From an uncultured Psychrobacter sp. (GTDB lineage Bacteria; Pseudomonadota; Gammaproteobacteria; Pseudomonadales; Moraxellaceae): DNA of 64,000 nt. How positions within the stretch are numbered: position 1 is the first letter of the stretch; each line of letters begins with the position of its first letter. Shown here piece by piece: positions 54,065-63,116 of this stretch. The translations under genes and the position numbers were made by a program. The notes below the pieces were generated by a model. That model saw only the letters and a list, made by a program, of their open reading frames with translations, was not told the DNA's origin and searched no databases. The stretch lies in the NCBI GenBank assembly GCA_947489525.1, contig CANLDW010000004.1, positions 62,001-126,000 of the forward strand, in the 5' to 3' direction.

Positions 54065-56710
54065 ATGTCAAGCACCGAAACTACTGCTCAAATCATTGAT
54101 CCTGAAATGGCGGATGTACCCTTACATGAGCCAAATATGCCTAGGAGAATTAACCTCAAAGACTATCAGCCGCCAAGCTTCGGTGTTGATACGGTGGATT
54201 TAGATATTAAGCTATTTGACGATTATGCCATTGTTGATAGCAAGCTTAGCATGAACCGTCAGGCAGCAGGCGACTTAGTATTATATGGTGAAGATGTTGA
54301 GCTGGTATCGATTACACTCAATGATGAAATGCTAAGTACCGAGCAGTATAGTGTGGGTGGTGGCAAACTGACTATCCCAGGTGCCCCAGATAAGTCTGTA
54401 CTGCAATTACAAGTTCGTATCCATCCGCAAACCAATACTGCTCTTGAAGGTTTATATATAGCGGGCAGTGGTCGTGAGACCATGTTTGTCACTCAGTGTG
54501 AACCTGAAGGCTTTCGCAAGATCACCTTTTATCCCGATCGTCCCGACGTATTGGCTATTTTTACTACGCGTTTAGAAGCCGACAAGCGTTTTCCAACGCT
54601 GCTTGCTAACGGGAACTTGATTGAGCAAGGCGAGGTTGTAGGGGCTCCAGATCGTCACTATGCTATTTGGCATGATCCGACTAATAAGCCCAGCTACTTG
54701 TTTGCCAGCGTCATCGCGGATTTGGATGTGCTCACCGATCGCTATACCACTAGTGAGGGGCGAGAGGTCACCCTTGAGCTGTACGCCAAAGCTGACGACA
54801 TTGATAAATGTCATCTTGGCATGCAAGCGTTAAAGGACGCTATGCGCTGGGATGAGGTTAATTATGGCCGCGCCTATGACTTGGATCGCTATATGATCGT
54901 AGCAGTGAGCCAGTTTAATATGGGTGCAATGGAGAATAAAGGCCTCAATATCTTTAATACGGCGTGTGTGTTATCTAGCCCTGAGACTACGACTGACACC
55001 CGCAGCTTCAATGTTAAAGCCGTCATCGCCCATGAGTACTTTCATAATTGGACGGGTAACCGTATTACGTGTCGTGACTGGTTTCAGCTGTGCCTCAAAG
55101 AAGGCTTTACGGTGTTTCGCGATCAATCATTCTCCGCTGACCAGCAATCAAGTGCGGTGCAGCGTATCGATGATGTAGCGATGCTACGTGCGCACCAGTT
55201 TGCAGAGGACGCAGGACCCCTTGCGCATCCGGTACGTCCTGAGAGTTTTGTGGAGATTAATAATTTCTACACCACAACCATCTATGAGAAAGGGGCTGAG
55301 ATCGTACGCATGATTGCCAATACTTTAGGGGCAGAGGATTTTCGTCGTGGAACGGATGAATACTTTCGTCGCTACGATGGCCAAGCGGTGACGGTTGAGG
55401 ACTTTTTATCAGCGCTAAGTGTTACTGACTCTAAAATTGAGGGCTTTATTGATTGGTATCGACAGCCCGGCACGCCAGTAGTATCCGGCCATCAAAGCTA
55501 TGATAGCGAGGCGCAAACGCTGACTATTACTTTAAGCCAGCAGACGCGTCACGTGACGGGCTTTGATGCACCGAAACCCTTGCCAATTCCGGTAGCAACG
55601 GCATTGTTCGATAAAGACACAGGGGATACTGTCTCTGAGCGTATGCTTCTATTAGAGCAAGCCGAGCAAAGCTTTGTCTTTGAGGATATTAAAAGCGAGC
55701 CCATTGTGTCTCTACTGCGCGACTTTAGCGCGCCGGTGCAATTGAGCTACGATTACGAGGACGAAGATTTAGCATTTTTATTGGCGCACGAAACCAATGG
55801 CTTTAACCGCTGGCAAGTCACGCAAATGCTAGTAAATCGTATCTTGTTACAAGGTCATGATGCTACCGTCTACTTGCAGGCGCTTGCGCAAACGCTTCCT
55901 ACATTAGCGCCTACTGACCCAATGCTTGCCGCGCGTCTGCTCGATATACCATCACCACAAGAGCTGGCATCTGCCATTCATAAGGATTATGATCCCAAGT
56001 TGATTAAGGCTAAGCGCGATGATCTATATAATCAGGTCGCTCACGTTCTAAAAGATCAATGGACAGGATTATATGAGGAATTGCCCATACGGTCTTATGC
56101 AGATACGCCTGAAGCGATGGGCGCGCGCGCACTGCGTAATGTGGTACTGGATATGGCACTAACAGCGAAAGTATCAGGTGCTGATCAATGGGCGAAGCAG
56201 CAATACGATAAGGCTAGCTGTATGACTGAGCGCTTTGGCGCATTAAAAGCTATGGTTAATCATCAGACCGAGCAAGCGGATGAGTACTTGACTGACTTTT
56301 ATCAGCGTTTTCAAGATAATGATCTCGTTATTGATATGTGGTTTAGTGTTCAAGCGGCAAGTCCGCATGTGACAACTGATCAAATCAGCTCATTGTTAGC
56401 GCGTGATGACTTTGATTGGCATACGCCTAATCGGATACGTTCAGTGGTCAGTGCGTTTACCGCTCAGCCGACGGTGCTTTGGACATCTGAAGGTCTAGAT
56501 ATCTATATTGGAGTAATTAAAAGGCTAGACGACGCTAATCCAGTTGTGGCCTCACGCTTGCTACAAGTGCTTGCACGCTGGTATACGCTCGTTCAGCCGC
56601 AGCGCGATATGGCGCATGACGAGCTCCTTGATCTGCAAAAAAATGCCACTTCAAAGCACGTGCTTGAGAGTTTAGATAGCGTCCTCAGTGCTGGTAAAGA
56701 GTGCAGCTAA
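54065..56710 (+). CDS. pepN: Aminopeptidase N (M1 family)
   Basis: Zinc aminopeptidase removing N-terminal residues from peptides; cytosolic. The start at 54065 (881 aa) gives the usual MSSTETTAQ-like N-terminus and has AGG 8 bases upstream; an earlier in-frame codon at 53999 would add 22 unlikely residues. GAMEN (FNMGAMENKGLNIFN) and HEYFHNWTGNRITCRDW with the distal Glu in LKEGFTVFRDQ are intact. The C-terminal ARM-like domain covers the last 330 residues, as in E. coli PepN. Confidence 0.96.
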   Translation: MSSTETTAQIIDPEMADVPLHEPNMPRRINLKDYQPPSFGVDTVDLDIKLFDDYAIVDSKLSMNRQAAGDLVLYGEDVELVSITLNDEMLSTEQYSVGGGKLTIPGAPDKSVLQLQVRIHPQTNTALEGLYIAGSGRETMFVTQCEPEGFRKITFYPDRPDVLAIFTTRLEADKRFPTLLANGNLIEQGEVVGAPDRHYAIWHDPTNKPSYLFASVIADLDVLTDRYTTSEGREVTLELYAKADDIDKCHLGMQALKDAMRWDEVNYGRAYDLDRYMIVAVSQFNMGAMENKGLNIFNTACVLSSPETTTDTRSFNVKAVIAHEYFHNWTGNRITCRDWFQLCLKEGFTVFRDQSFSADQQSSAVQRIDDVAMLRAHQFAEDAGPLAHPVRPESFVEINNFYTTTIYEKGAEIVRMIANTLGAEDFRRGTDEYFRRYDGQAVTVEDFLSALSVTDSKIEGFIDWYRQPGTPVVSGHQSYDSEAQTLTITLSQQTRHVTGFDAPKPLPIPVATALFDKDTGDTVSERMLLLEQAEQSFVFEDIKSEPIVSLLRDFSAPVQLSYDYEDEDLAFLLAHETNGFNRWQVTQMLVNRILLQGHDATVYLQALAQTLPTLAPTDPMLAARLLDIPSPQELASAIHKDYDPKLIKAKRDDLYNQVAHVLKDQWTGLYEELPIRSYADTPEAMGARALRNVVLDMALTAKVSGADQWAKQQYDKASCMTERFGALKAMVNHQTEQADEYLTDFYQRFQDNDLVIDMWFSVQAASPHVTTDQISSLLARDDFDWHTPNRIRSVVSAFTAQPTVLWTSEGLDIYIGVIKRLDDANPVVASRLLQVLARWYTLVQPQRDMAHDELLDLQKNATSKHVLESLDSVLSAGKECS

Positions 56711-56888
56711 GCAATACAGTTTTGTATAGGTTGTCACTAAAAAAGATCTGCCTGTAATAAAGTAAAGCTCGTAGGTTGTACGCAATTTGCGAGGTCTTTT
56801 GTACTTTGTACAACTTAAAGTTGTTTAGCGTACCCGCTGATTGTGCAGATTGAAGTCTTGTGTCCGAGTATTCTCCTTAAACCACAAA

Positions 56889-56923
56889 AAACCCGCCTTG
56901 TATCTGAGATGAAAAGCGGGTTT
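56889..56923 (-). terminator. Terminator of the DAHP synthase gene
   Basis: The stem AAACCCGC / GCGGGTTT with a 19-base loop is followed by a T-run on the minus strand. Confidence 0.75.
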
Positions 56924-56960
56924 GTCGTTGTGCTTATACATAAACGTGACTGGACTGATA

Positions 56961-58043
56961 TTAGCGATTGGGTAATACGTCTTTAATACTATCACGTAGG
57001 TTACGAAGCGCTGTCACTGAAGACTCCCAGTCAAGACAACCATCGGTGATGGAGACACCGTATTCCAAAGCACTTAGATCATCGGTTAAGTCCTGACGAC
57101 CGCCCTTTAGATGACTTTCAACCATCATACCGATAATCGACTTGTTGCCATTTTTAATCTGTTCAGCAACGTTATTGATAACCATTGGCTGCAAATACGG
57201 GTCTTTGCCAGAGTTGGCATGGCTTGAATCAATCATAATCTTAGTGCTGGTTTTGCCCTTAGCAAGCTCATCTTCTGCCTGCGCTACTGCTGTTTCATCA
57301 TAGTTAGGCTTACCATTACCACCGCGTAGTACCACGTGCGCGTAAGGGTTACCTTTGGATTTAATAATAGAAACTTGACCGTCTTCTGACAGACCTAAAA
57401 AGCTATGTCCTGCTTTAACCGCTTGCATGGCGTTAACAGCGACCGTCATCCCACCATCAGTACCATTTTTAAAACCGACCGGGCACGACAAGCCTGAGCT
57501 CATCTCGCGGTGCGTTTGGCTCTCAGTCGTACGCGCCCCAATTGCCGACCAACTAATGAGATCCTGCATATACTGCGGCGTATTGGGATCGAGTGCTTCG
57601 GTCGCACAGGGCAAACCTTTCTCATTGAGATCAATGAGCAGTTTGCGTGCGGTACGTAAGCCTTTTTCGATATCGAAGCTGTCATTCATATCAGGGTCAT
57701 TGATCATACCTTTCCAGCCCACCGTAGTACGCGGCTTCTCAAAATATACGCGCATGACAATAACAATAGTGTCTTCTAGCTCTTTGGCAAGTATCGCTAA
57801 GCGATCAGCATATTCATGAGCAGCCTTGATATCATGAATGGAGCACGGACCCATAACGACAAACAAGCGATTGTCCTTACCATCTAAGATATCTTGAATG
57901 GTATTACGGCCTTTTAGCACTGTATTATAGGCACGCTCAGTTAAAGGCAGCTCAGCTTTTAGCTCAGCTGGCGTAATTAAAGGGATGAACTGTTCAATAT
58001 TCACGTCATCAATATCTGCATTATGGATAGCTGTTGTGGTCAT
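56961..58043 (-). CDS. aroG: 3-deoxy-7-phosphoheptulonate synthase (class I, AroG/F type)
   Basis: First step of the shikimate pathway, joining PEP and erythrose 4-phosphate. The start at 58043 (360 aa) is chosen because the upstream 49 codons are AT-rich and unlike the family. Motifs: VVMGPCSIHD, MRVYFEKPRTTVGWKG, GARTTESQTHREMSSGLS, GFKNGTDGG, DSSHANSGK and VSITDGC. Which aromatic amino acid feeds back cannot be told from sequence by eye; the symbol denotes the type only. No leader peptide or attenuator was recognised upstream. Confidence 0.93.
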   Translation of the reverse strand: MTTTAIHNADIDDVNIEQFIPLITPAELKAELPLTERAYNTVLKGRNTIQDILDGKDNRLFVVMGPCSIHDIKAAHEYADRLAILAKELEDTIVIVMRVYFEKPRTTVGWKGMINDPDMNDSFDIEKGLRTARKLLIDLNEKGLPCATEALDPNTPQYMQDLISWSAIGARTTESQTHREMSSGLSCPVGFKNGTDGGMTVAVNAMQAVKAGHSFLGLSEDGQVSIIKSKGNPYAHVVLRGGNGKPNYDETAVAQAEDELAKGKTSTKIMIDSSHANSGKDPYLQPMVINNVAEQIKNGNKSIIGMMVESHLKGGRQDLTDDLSALEYGVSITDGCLDWESSVTALRNLRDSIKDVLPNR

Positions 58044-58250
58044 AATTATATATCGTCTAGCTAATTTATGGGAATAATCATTATGGGGTGAAAAAACCTT
58101 ATTGACAAGGGCAGGGCAGGACTTAATTAACTGATGATTAAAATAGATAAAACAAAATTTCGTTATATTTATCTGTATAATCTTGAGCACGCCCTATATA
58201 TTTATTCATGTTTTACGCTTGCTTGGAGTGTATGGATTCAGAGTAAGAAC

Positions 58251-58302
58251 ACGCTTTAATACCATGCTTTAATACTACGCTTTAATACTACGCTTTAATA
58301 CA
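58251..58302. repeat. 13-bp tandem repeat (four copies) upstream of lpxB
   Basis: The units ACGCTTTAATACC, ATGCTTTAATACT, ACGCTTTAATACT and ACGCTTTAATACA end 11 bp before the lpxB start codon, directly against its AAAGG ribosome-binding site. Confidence 0.95.
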
Positions 58303-58313
58303 AAGGACTTATT

Positions 58314-59609
58314 ATGACAGATTCTGCTGCGCCGCAAACGCTCAAGCATTTAGCTGCTCAAGTAAATACTGATAAAAAAGCGGACAAAGCCGCGCCACTT
58401 ATTATAGGTATCGTGGCAGGCGAGGTTTCAGGTGATAGTTTAGGCGCCGATTTTATGAGACAAATGAATAACCTACGTAATGACATTGTTTGGGTGGGTG
58501 TCGGCGGCGCTAAAATGCAAGCGCAAGGTTTGCAGAGTATTTTTCCCTTGTCCCGCTTAGCGGTAATGGGACTCGTTGAGGTGATGTCGCAGCTGTCCGA
58601 TCTGTTTAAAGCGCGCCGCGAGTTACTAGCGGCTTTTAAGGCTGCCAATATCGACTGGTTTGTCGGTATTGATGCGCCAGACTTTAATCTACGCGTGGCC
58701 AAAAAGCTCAAGCCCAAAGATATATTTTGTGTTCAATACGTTAGTCCGTCTATTTGGGCTTGGCGCGAGTCGCGTATTCACGGTATTAAGGCGGCAACTG
58801 ATTTGGTATTGTGCTTGTTTCCTTTTGAGCTGCCTGTATATGAGCGGCACAATCATCCAGCCATATGCGTAGGACATCCGCTGCTGCGCACCCTTGATCA
58901 TTCTTTAATTGATAAGCCTATCAATCAGCTGCGTAGTGAACTGGTTTGGCATAATAATGGTTTGCAGCAGTTTTTTATTGAGCGTTTTCACGATGTCAGT
59001 CAAATGATTTGCGTGATGCCAGGTTCACGGCGCGGTGAGATAACTGCCATTTTACCCTTGATGCTGGATGGTATTCAAAAGCTGATTTTGTTAGATCCTA
59101 AACTGTGTTTTATTATTCCAACTGTGGATCAGAATCATCAGTACATTGTACAAGATGTGATTGATAAGCGCTCAGAGCAGCTCCGCGCTGCTATCGTAGT
59201 GGTTTATGACGATAGCTTACCAAACTTTAGCCAACAAGCTATGGCAGCTTCCGATATGGTGATGTTGGCATCCGGTACGGCAACACTTGAGGCGATGCTG
59301 CTTGAGCGTCCCATGGTGGTTATATATCGTCTCAATCAACTCACTTATCAAATTGCCAAGCGCTTAGTCAAAGTCCCATACGTGGCGCTACCTAACATAT
59401 TAGCTGATAGGGCGATTATCCCAGAGCTAATTCAAGAGCAGGCGAGTGGTGATAGTATTTGCCGTACGGTGATGCGGGTACTACAGCCGCGTGCCTATAA
59501 AGAGCAGTTAGATGATCTTATCGCTACTAAACAAGCGCTACAGCAGCAGAGCAATCACGATCCGGCAGCCAGTGTGGTTGAACAGTACTTCACTCAGCAT
59601 CAAACTTAA
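58314..59609 (+). CDS. lpxB: Lipid-A-disaccharide synthase
   Basis: Glycosyltransferase joining UDP-diacylglucosamine and lipid X in lipid A synthesis at the inner membrane. 431 aa, slightly longer than E. coli (382) through an N-terminal extension of about 28 residues. Signatures: GIVAGEVSGDSLGADFM, WVGVGGAKMQAQG, LSRLAVMGLVEV, YVSPSIWAWRESRIHGI, VMPGSRRGEI and SDMVMLASGTATLEAML. rnhB follows, as in the common lpxB-rnhB order. Other lpx genes are outside the window. Confidence 0.95.
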   Translation: MTDSAAPQTLKHLAAQVNTDKKADKAAPLIIGIVAGEVSGDSLGADFMRQMNNLRNDIVWVGVGGAKMQAQGLQSIFPLSRLAVMGLVEVMSQLSDLFKARRELLAAFKAANIDWFVGIDAPDFNLRVAKKLKPKDIFCVQYVSPSIWAWRESRIHGIKAATDLVLCLFPFELPVYERHNHPAICVGHPLLRTLDHSLIDKPINQLRSELVWHNNGLQQFFIERFHDVSQMICVMPGSRRGEITAILPLMLDGIQKLILLDPKLCFIIPTVDQNHQYIVQDVIDKRSEQLRAAIVVVYDDSLPNFSQQAMAASDMVMLASGTATLEAMLLERPMVVIYRLNQLTYQIAKRLVKVPYVALPNILADRAIIPELIQEQASGDSICRTVMRVLQPRAYKEQLDDLIATKQALQQQSNHDPAASVVEQYFTQHQT

Positions 59610-59789
59610 TACTCATTAACCAAAGCTTTAGCTACAGGATGCGTCGTAGACAATAGGTTGACGATGGGAGAGGTTCTAAGCTATTACCTGTTTTTATAAA
59701 ATCGTTGACTTCAAACCAGTACGACTCTTAGTCCATTCAAACTCTTAAGCCAGTAAAACTTTACATTAGTACCGATAGTAACAGCCAAT

Positions 59790-60668
59790 ATGATAATAGA
59801 TGACAAAATTTTTGAGCACTGTATTCATAGTATTGAGATTAAAGGCCAAGAGCTCCAGTTAGCAGCGCCTATTGCTATAACGGGTAAGTTTGACTATGCA
59901 AGCTTTGTTAAAGAGCGTGATAATCAAGATCTAAACCCTAGTCAACAGGGTTCACCTGTACAGATCGGCGTAGATGAGGCAGGACGAGGTCCACTTTTAG
60001 GTAGCGTCAATATAGCGGCAGTTTTGTTGCCAAACGCGTGGTCAGACTTGATTGCTAATCTACCTCTACGACAAACTCCATTATCGACCTTAACCGACTC
60101 AAAGCAGCTGAGCGAAAAAAAACGCGATGCTCTTTATCCGCTTATCAGGCAGTACGCTATTGCCTATACTATCGTCGAAGTGCCAGCAGCAGTTATTGAT
60201 CAGGTTAATATATTGCAGGCAACGATGCTTGGCATGCGTTTATCAGTAGAGATGTTATTAGAGCACCTAGCGTTAAGCTTAGAGGCGTTAAGCTTAGAGA
60301 CCTTAAAGGCGCAAAAGGGCAATCTAATAACTACAGAAACAACACAAGTCTTGTTCGATGGTAATCGCTATCCAGAACTTGATTATTTTAAGCTAAACTC
60401 TATAGGTATCGATAAGTCAGCTGTCGATTGCCAAGCCTGGGTCAAAGGCGATGCGCGCCATACCAGTATCGCAGCAGCAAGCGTACTGGCAAAAGTCAGT
60501 CGTGATCAAAAAATGTATAGTCTACATGCCAAACATCCGCAGTACAGCATTGCCAAACACAAGGGTTATCCTACGCGTGCTCATATAGAAGCGATAAATA
60601 GCTATGGGGTACTTGCAGAACATAGGCGCAGCTTTGCACCTGTAAAACAAGCACTTGAAAGTGCATAG
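59790..60668 (+). CDS. rnhB: Ribonuclease HII with N-terminal extension and insertion
   Basis: Cleaves RNA in RNA-DNA hybrids, including single ribonucleotides. Catalytic D62 and E63 ([12 protein letters not shown]), LTDSKQLS, D190 (LFDGNRYPE) and [18 protein letters not shown] are all conserved. The protein is 292 aa against about 200 usually: about 56 additional N-terminal residues, and an insertion before DGNR (about 158-186, [16 protein letters not shown]) created partly by a 15-bp duplication. No other start codon exists between the ATG at 59790 and the core domain. Confidence 0.92.
   Translation: MIIDDKIFEHCIHSIEIKGQELQLAAPIAITGKFDYASFVKERDNQDLNPSQQGSPVQIGVDEAGRGPLLGSVNIAAVLLPNAWSDLIANLPLRQTPLSTLTDSKQLSEKKRDALYPLIRQYAIAYTIVEVPAAVIDQVNILQATMLGMRLSVEMLLEHLALSLEALSLETLKAQKGNLITTETTQVLFDGNRYPELDYFKLNSIGIDKSAVDCQAWVKGDARHTSIAAASVLAKVSRDQKMYSLHAKHPQYSIAKHKGYPTRAHIEAINSYGVLAEHRRSFAPVKQALESA
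60270..60299 (+). repeat. 15-bp tandem duplication in rnhB
   Basis: GCGTTAAGCTTAGAG occurs twice in tandem, in frame, in the insertion before the DGNR motif. Confidence 0.95.
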
Positions 60669-60979
60669 TTTAAATGGCTAGTAAGCCATGACTGTAGGTC
60701 AGGGTTTTTTACTTAAGAACAATTTATGCTCATGAAATTTTTATTATAGAGCCCTGTCTATAAGTATATGATTAAAAAAGAATAAATTTTATCTTCATTC
60801 ATTTTAAAGAAAGACTTTATTAGTGACTGTTAAGTATTTATATTCAATAAAAAAAATTACATTAAGACAGTATTTACATTAAGATACATTATAATGCGTT
60901 TTCCTAAACATATATTTCTGAACATCACGAGTAGGACGCTATCGTACATCGGATGTAAGACAACTTAACAGGACAGAAA
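60669..60979. other. 311-bp intergenic region between rnhB and the CAP-domain lipoprotein
   Basis: No gene. A weak hairpin with six T residues (60686-60710) could end rnhB transcription. A perfect TATAAT (60890-60895) about 85 bp before the lipoprotein is a -10 candidate, without a clear -35 at standard spacing. TTACATTAAGA is duplicated at 60857-60867 and 60874-60884 (period 17). Confidence 0.55.
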
Positions 60980-62161
60980 ATGGCTTTTAACATAACCAAC
61001 AAGAATCTTTATGCTGTCGTTTTTACCAGTCTATTTTTAACAGCATGTGGTGGCGGTGGTGGAGGGAGCAGTGATACATCTACGTCAACATCTCAATCCG
61101 AAACATTGCTTGAACAAGAACAAGAGGGGCTTGCGCCTTCTCCAGTCAATAATGGAGCAGATATAACTAATAGTGAGACAGCAGCACTTACCGCGAGCAA
61201 TGAGTTTAGTATTGCCCGTAGTAGCTGTGGACTTGGCGGTTTATCACTTGATCCTGAGCTTGAAGACATTGCCGTCCAGCATACCAACTACATCAAATAC
61301 GCGTATGCTAATGCGACACCCTATGACCTAAATCCGCATTACGAGCGTACAGAGATAAACGCTGCAAATGCGACAGGCGTTAACAACCCGTTTTTTACTG
61401 GCGAAGATTTTCGCGATCGTCTACTTAGCGCAGAATATAATCATTCAAGATATGGCGTAACAGAAAATATCGCACAGGTTATCTATGAAAGCTCTAACGG
61501 GGTATTTGATACGACAGAGAATGTGGGCAGTTACATGGCAAGGATGCTCTTAGCAGCCCCCTATCATTTGCGCTCACTGATGACTCCAGCTTTAGATGTT
61601 ACAGGCTCAGGCGTCACGACTTATACGCCGTATAACAGCAGTGCCGTAAATTATAAAGGCTATATCCTTGTTAATCACGCAGCTATCACTGAGCGTACCA
61701 ACGGCATGACGGTAGGCGGCGTATTTACTTACCCCTGTGAAGGCGTTACCAATACGGTAACCGCGCTTTATAATGAAACGCCAGATCCAGTAATACATAC
61801 AGGACGCGATCTTCGCGAAGATCCAATCGGACAGCCAATTTATGTCAATATACCGACAGCTAATATCGCGACGATCAGTAATATTAAATTCCATGATGTT
61901 GCGCGTGGTTTTGATGTCCCTGTGCAGCTGATAGATTATCGCGCCGACCCTTTTGAAAACGAGGTGTACGAGTTATTAGACAATGAAGCCTTTATTCTAC
62001 CGCTAACTGATGATCTAAGAAGCTGTTCTGCTAGCCGTCAAGAAAACCAAAACTGCGGTCTGCATCCCTTTAGTGATTATCGTGTCAGCTTTGATGTATT
62101 AATAGACAACGAAATACTAGAGAGCAAATCGTTCACCTTTAGAACAGGTGCTACCAACTAA
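60980..62161 (+). CDS. CAP/SCP-like domain lipoprotein
   Basis: 393-aa predicted lipoprotein. The lipobox LTAC (C23) is followed by six glycines and a Ser/Thr linker, as in surface-exposed lipoproteins. A CAP-like domain (about residues 75-235) is suggested by LSLDPELEDIAVQHTNYIKY, NPHYE, YGVTENIAQVIYE and HLRSLMTPALDVTGSG; these are the usual positions of the CAP His and Glu residues. The C-terminal 150 residues, with two Cys pairs, look like an immunoglobulin-like domain. The role is unknown; CAP proteins in bacteria are mostly secreted and uncharacterised. Confidence 0.72.
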   Translation: MAFNITNKNLYAVVFTSLFLTACGGGGGGSSDTSTSTSQSETLLEQEQEGLAPSPVNNGADITNSETAALTASNEFSIARSSCGLGGLSLDPELEDIAVQHTNYIKYAYANATPYDLNPHYERTEINAANATGVNNPFFTGEDFRDRLLSAEYNHSRYGVTENIAQVIYESSNGVFDTTENVGSYMARMLLAAPYHLRSLMTPALDVTGSGVTTYTPYNSSAVNYKGYILVNHAAITERTNGMTVGGVFTYPCEGVTNTVTALYNETPDPVIHTGRDLREDPIGQPIYVNIPTANIATISNIKFHDVARGFDVPVQLIDYRADPFENEVYELLDNEAFILPLTDDLRSCSASRQENQNCGLHPFSDYRVSFDVLIDNEILESKSFTFRTGATN

Positions 62162-62171
62162 ACTTATTTAC

Positions 62172-62260
62172 AATACTGGTACTAGTTATAATACTGGTAT
62201 TAAGTAGCTATATGACGTCTTCAAGTTATATTGTTTCTATAAAAATCGTTTCTATAAAAA
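62172..62260. repeat. Two short duplications downstream of the CAP lipoprotein
   Basis: AATACTGGTA is repeated at 62172-62181 and 62190-62199 (period 18). GTTTCTATAAAAA is repeated at 62233-62245 and 62248-62260 (period 15). Confidence 0.75.
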
Positions 62261-62296
62261 AGGTATTGATAACCATCTGTGTATCAATACCTTTCG
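62260..62296. terminator. Bidirectional terminator between convergent genes
   Basis: A 13-bp stem (AAAGGTATTGATA / TATCAATACCTTT) lies between the CAP lipoprotein and the DUF924 gene. Confidence 0.8.
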
Positions 62297-62323
62297 CTGT
62301 CAAGGATTAAAACCTACTATCTG

Positions 62324-62989
62324 CTAAAACGAGGAACTTGGCTGTTCTAAAAATGCTGACTCTTCTGGCGTTGAATCCCGATTTAACGTCTCATTGCGAT
62401 GCGGATAGCGACCAAACCTATCGATGATCTCTTTATGACGTATCTCATAATCCAAGGTTTGTGGATCCTCTAATTGTTCAAATAAGGGCAGGTAGCGCTC
62501 ATGGATCAGCGCGGACTCAGAGTGCATAAAGGGCATAATCATAAATTTGCGCCACGCTACAGGTAAACGAGCAAACTGAGGCTGATTGATCGCTTCTTGT
62601 GCTAGTACCACTGCCATGCCATCTTGAGTAAACGCGCAAGGCTTATCACGGCACAAGTTACGTGAGAACTGATCGAGTACGATAATCTCCGCCAAGCGTC
62701 CAGCAAGACTTGTGACCGAGGTGTTTACATCGGTGTGAGCCTCGGAGCGTCGCCATGTCGCACACTCTCCATTTGACGCCGCTTGCCATAGCTCACCAAA
62801 TCTATCACGGATTTGCTTGTCAAAGTCACCGTTTTTTTCAAACCAATACGGCTCATTGTCTTTATTAAACCAAAAATCTAGCACGGCACAAGCATCCGAA
62901 TTCAAGGCATCCAGATTGATATCTTTTACATCCATAGGGGCGTTATTCAGTCGACTGGCTGAGGTGGAGTAATCGGTAGAGAGCGACAT
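62324..62989 (-). CDS. DUF924 family protein
   Basis: 221-aa helical protein of the DUF924 (TPR-like) family. Conserved: VLDFWF near the N-terminus, LAEIIVLDQFSRNLCRD, FMIMPFMHSESALIHE and DRFGRYPHRNETLNRDSTPEE. Function unestablished. A second ATG at residue 18 (MDVKDINL) is an alternative start. Divergent from nspC. Confidence 0.88.
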   Translation of the reverse strand: MSLSTDYSTSASRLNNAPMDVKDINLDALNSDACAVLDFWFNKDNEPYWFEKNGDFDKQIRDRFGELWQAASNGECATWRRSEAHTDVNTSVTSLAGRLAEIIVLDQFSRNLCRDKPCAFTQDGMAVVLAQEAINQPQFARLPVAWRKFMIMPFMHSESALIHERYLPLFEQLEDPQTLDYEIRHKEIIDRFGRYPHRNETLNRDSTPEESAFLEQPSSSF

Positions 62990-63116
62990 GGCATATTCTA
63001 TTTATAGTGAATTTGGCTTATCATAGCGTACTTATCTAAAGCTGTCATAACGCTATGATGAGCAATTGGTAAATGACGCTTAGATCGAATGCACTATCAT
63101 TATTAGGTTGTCTTCT

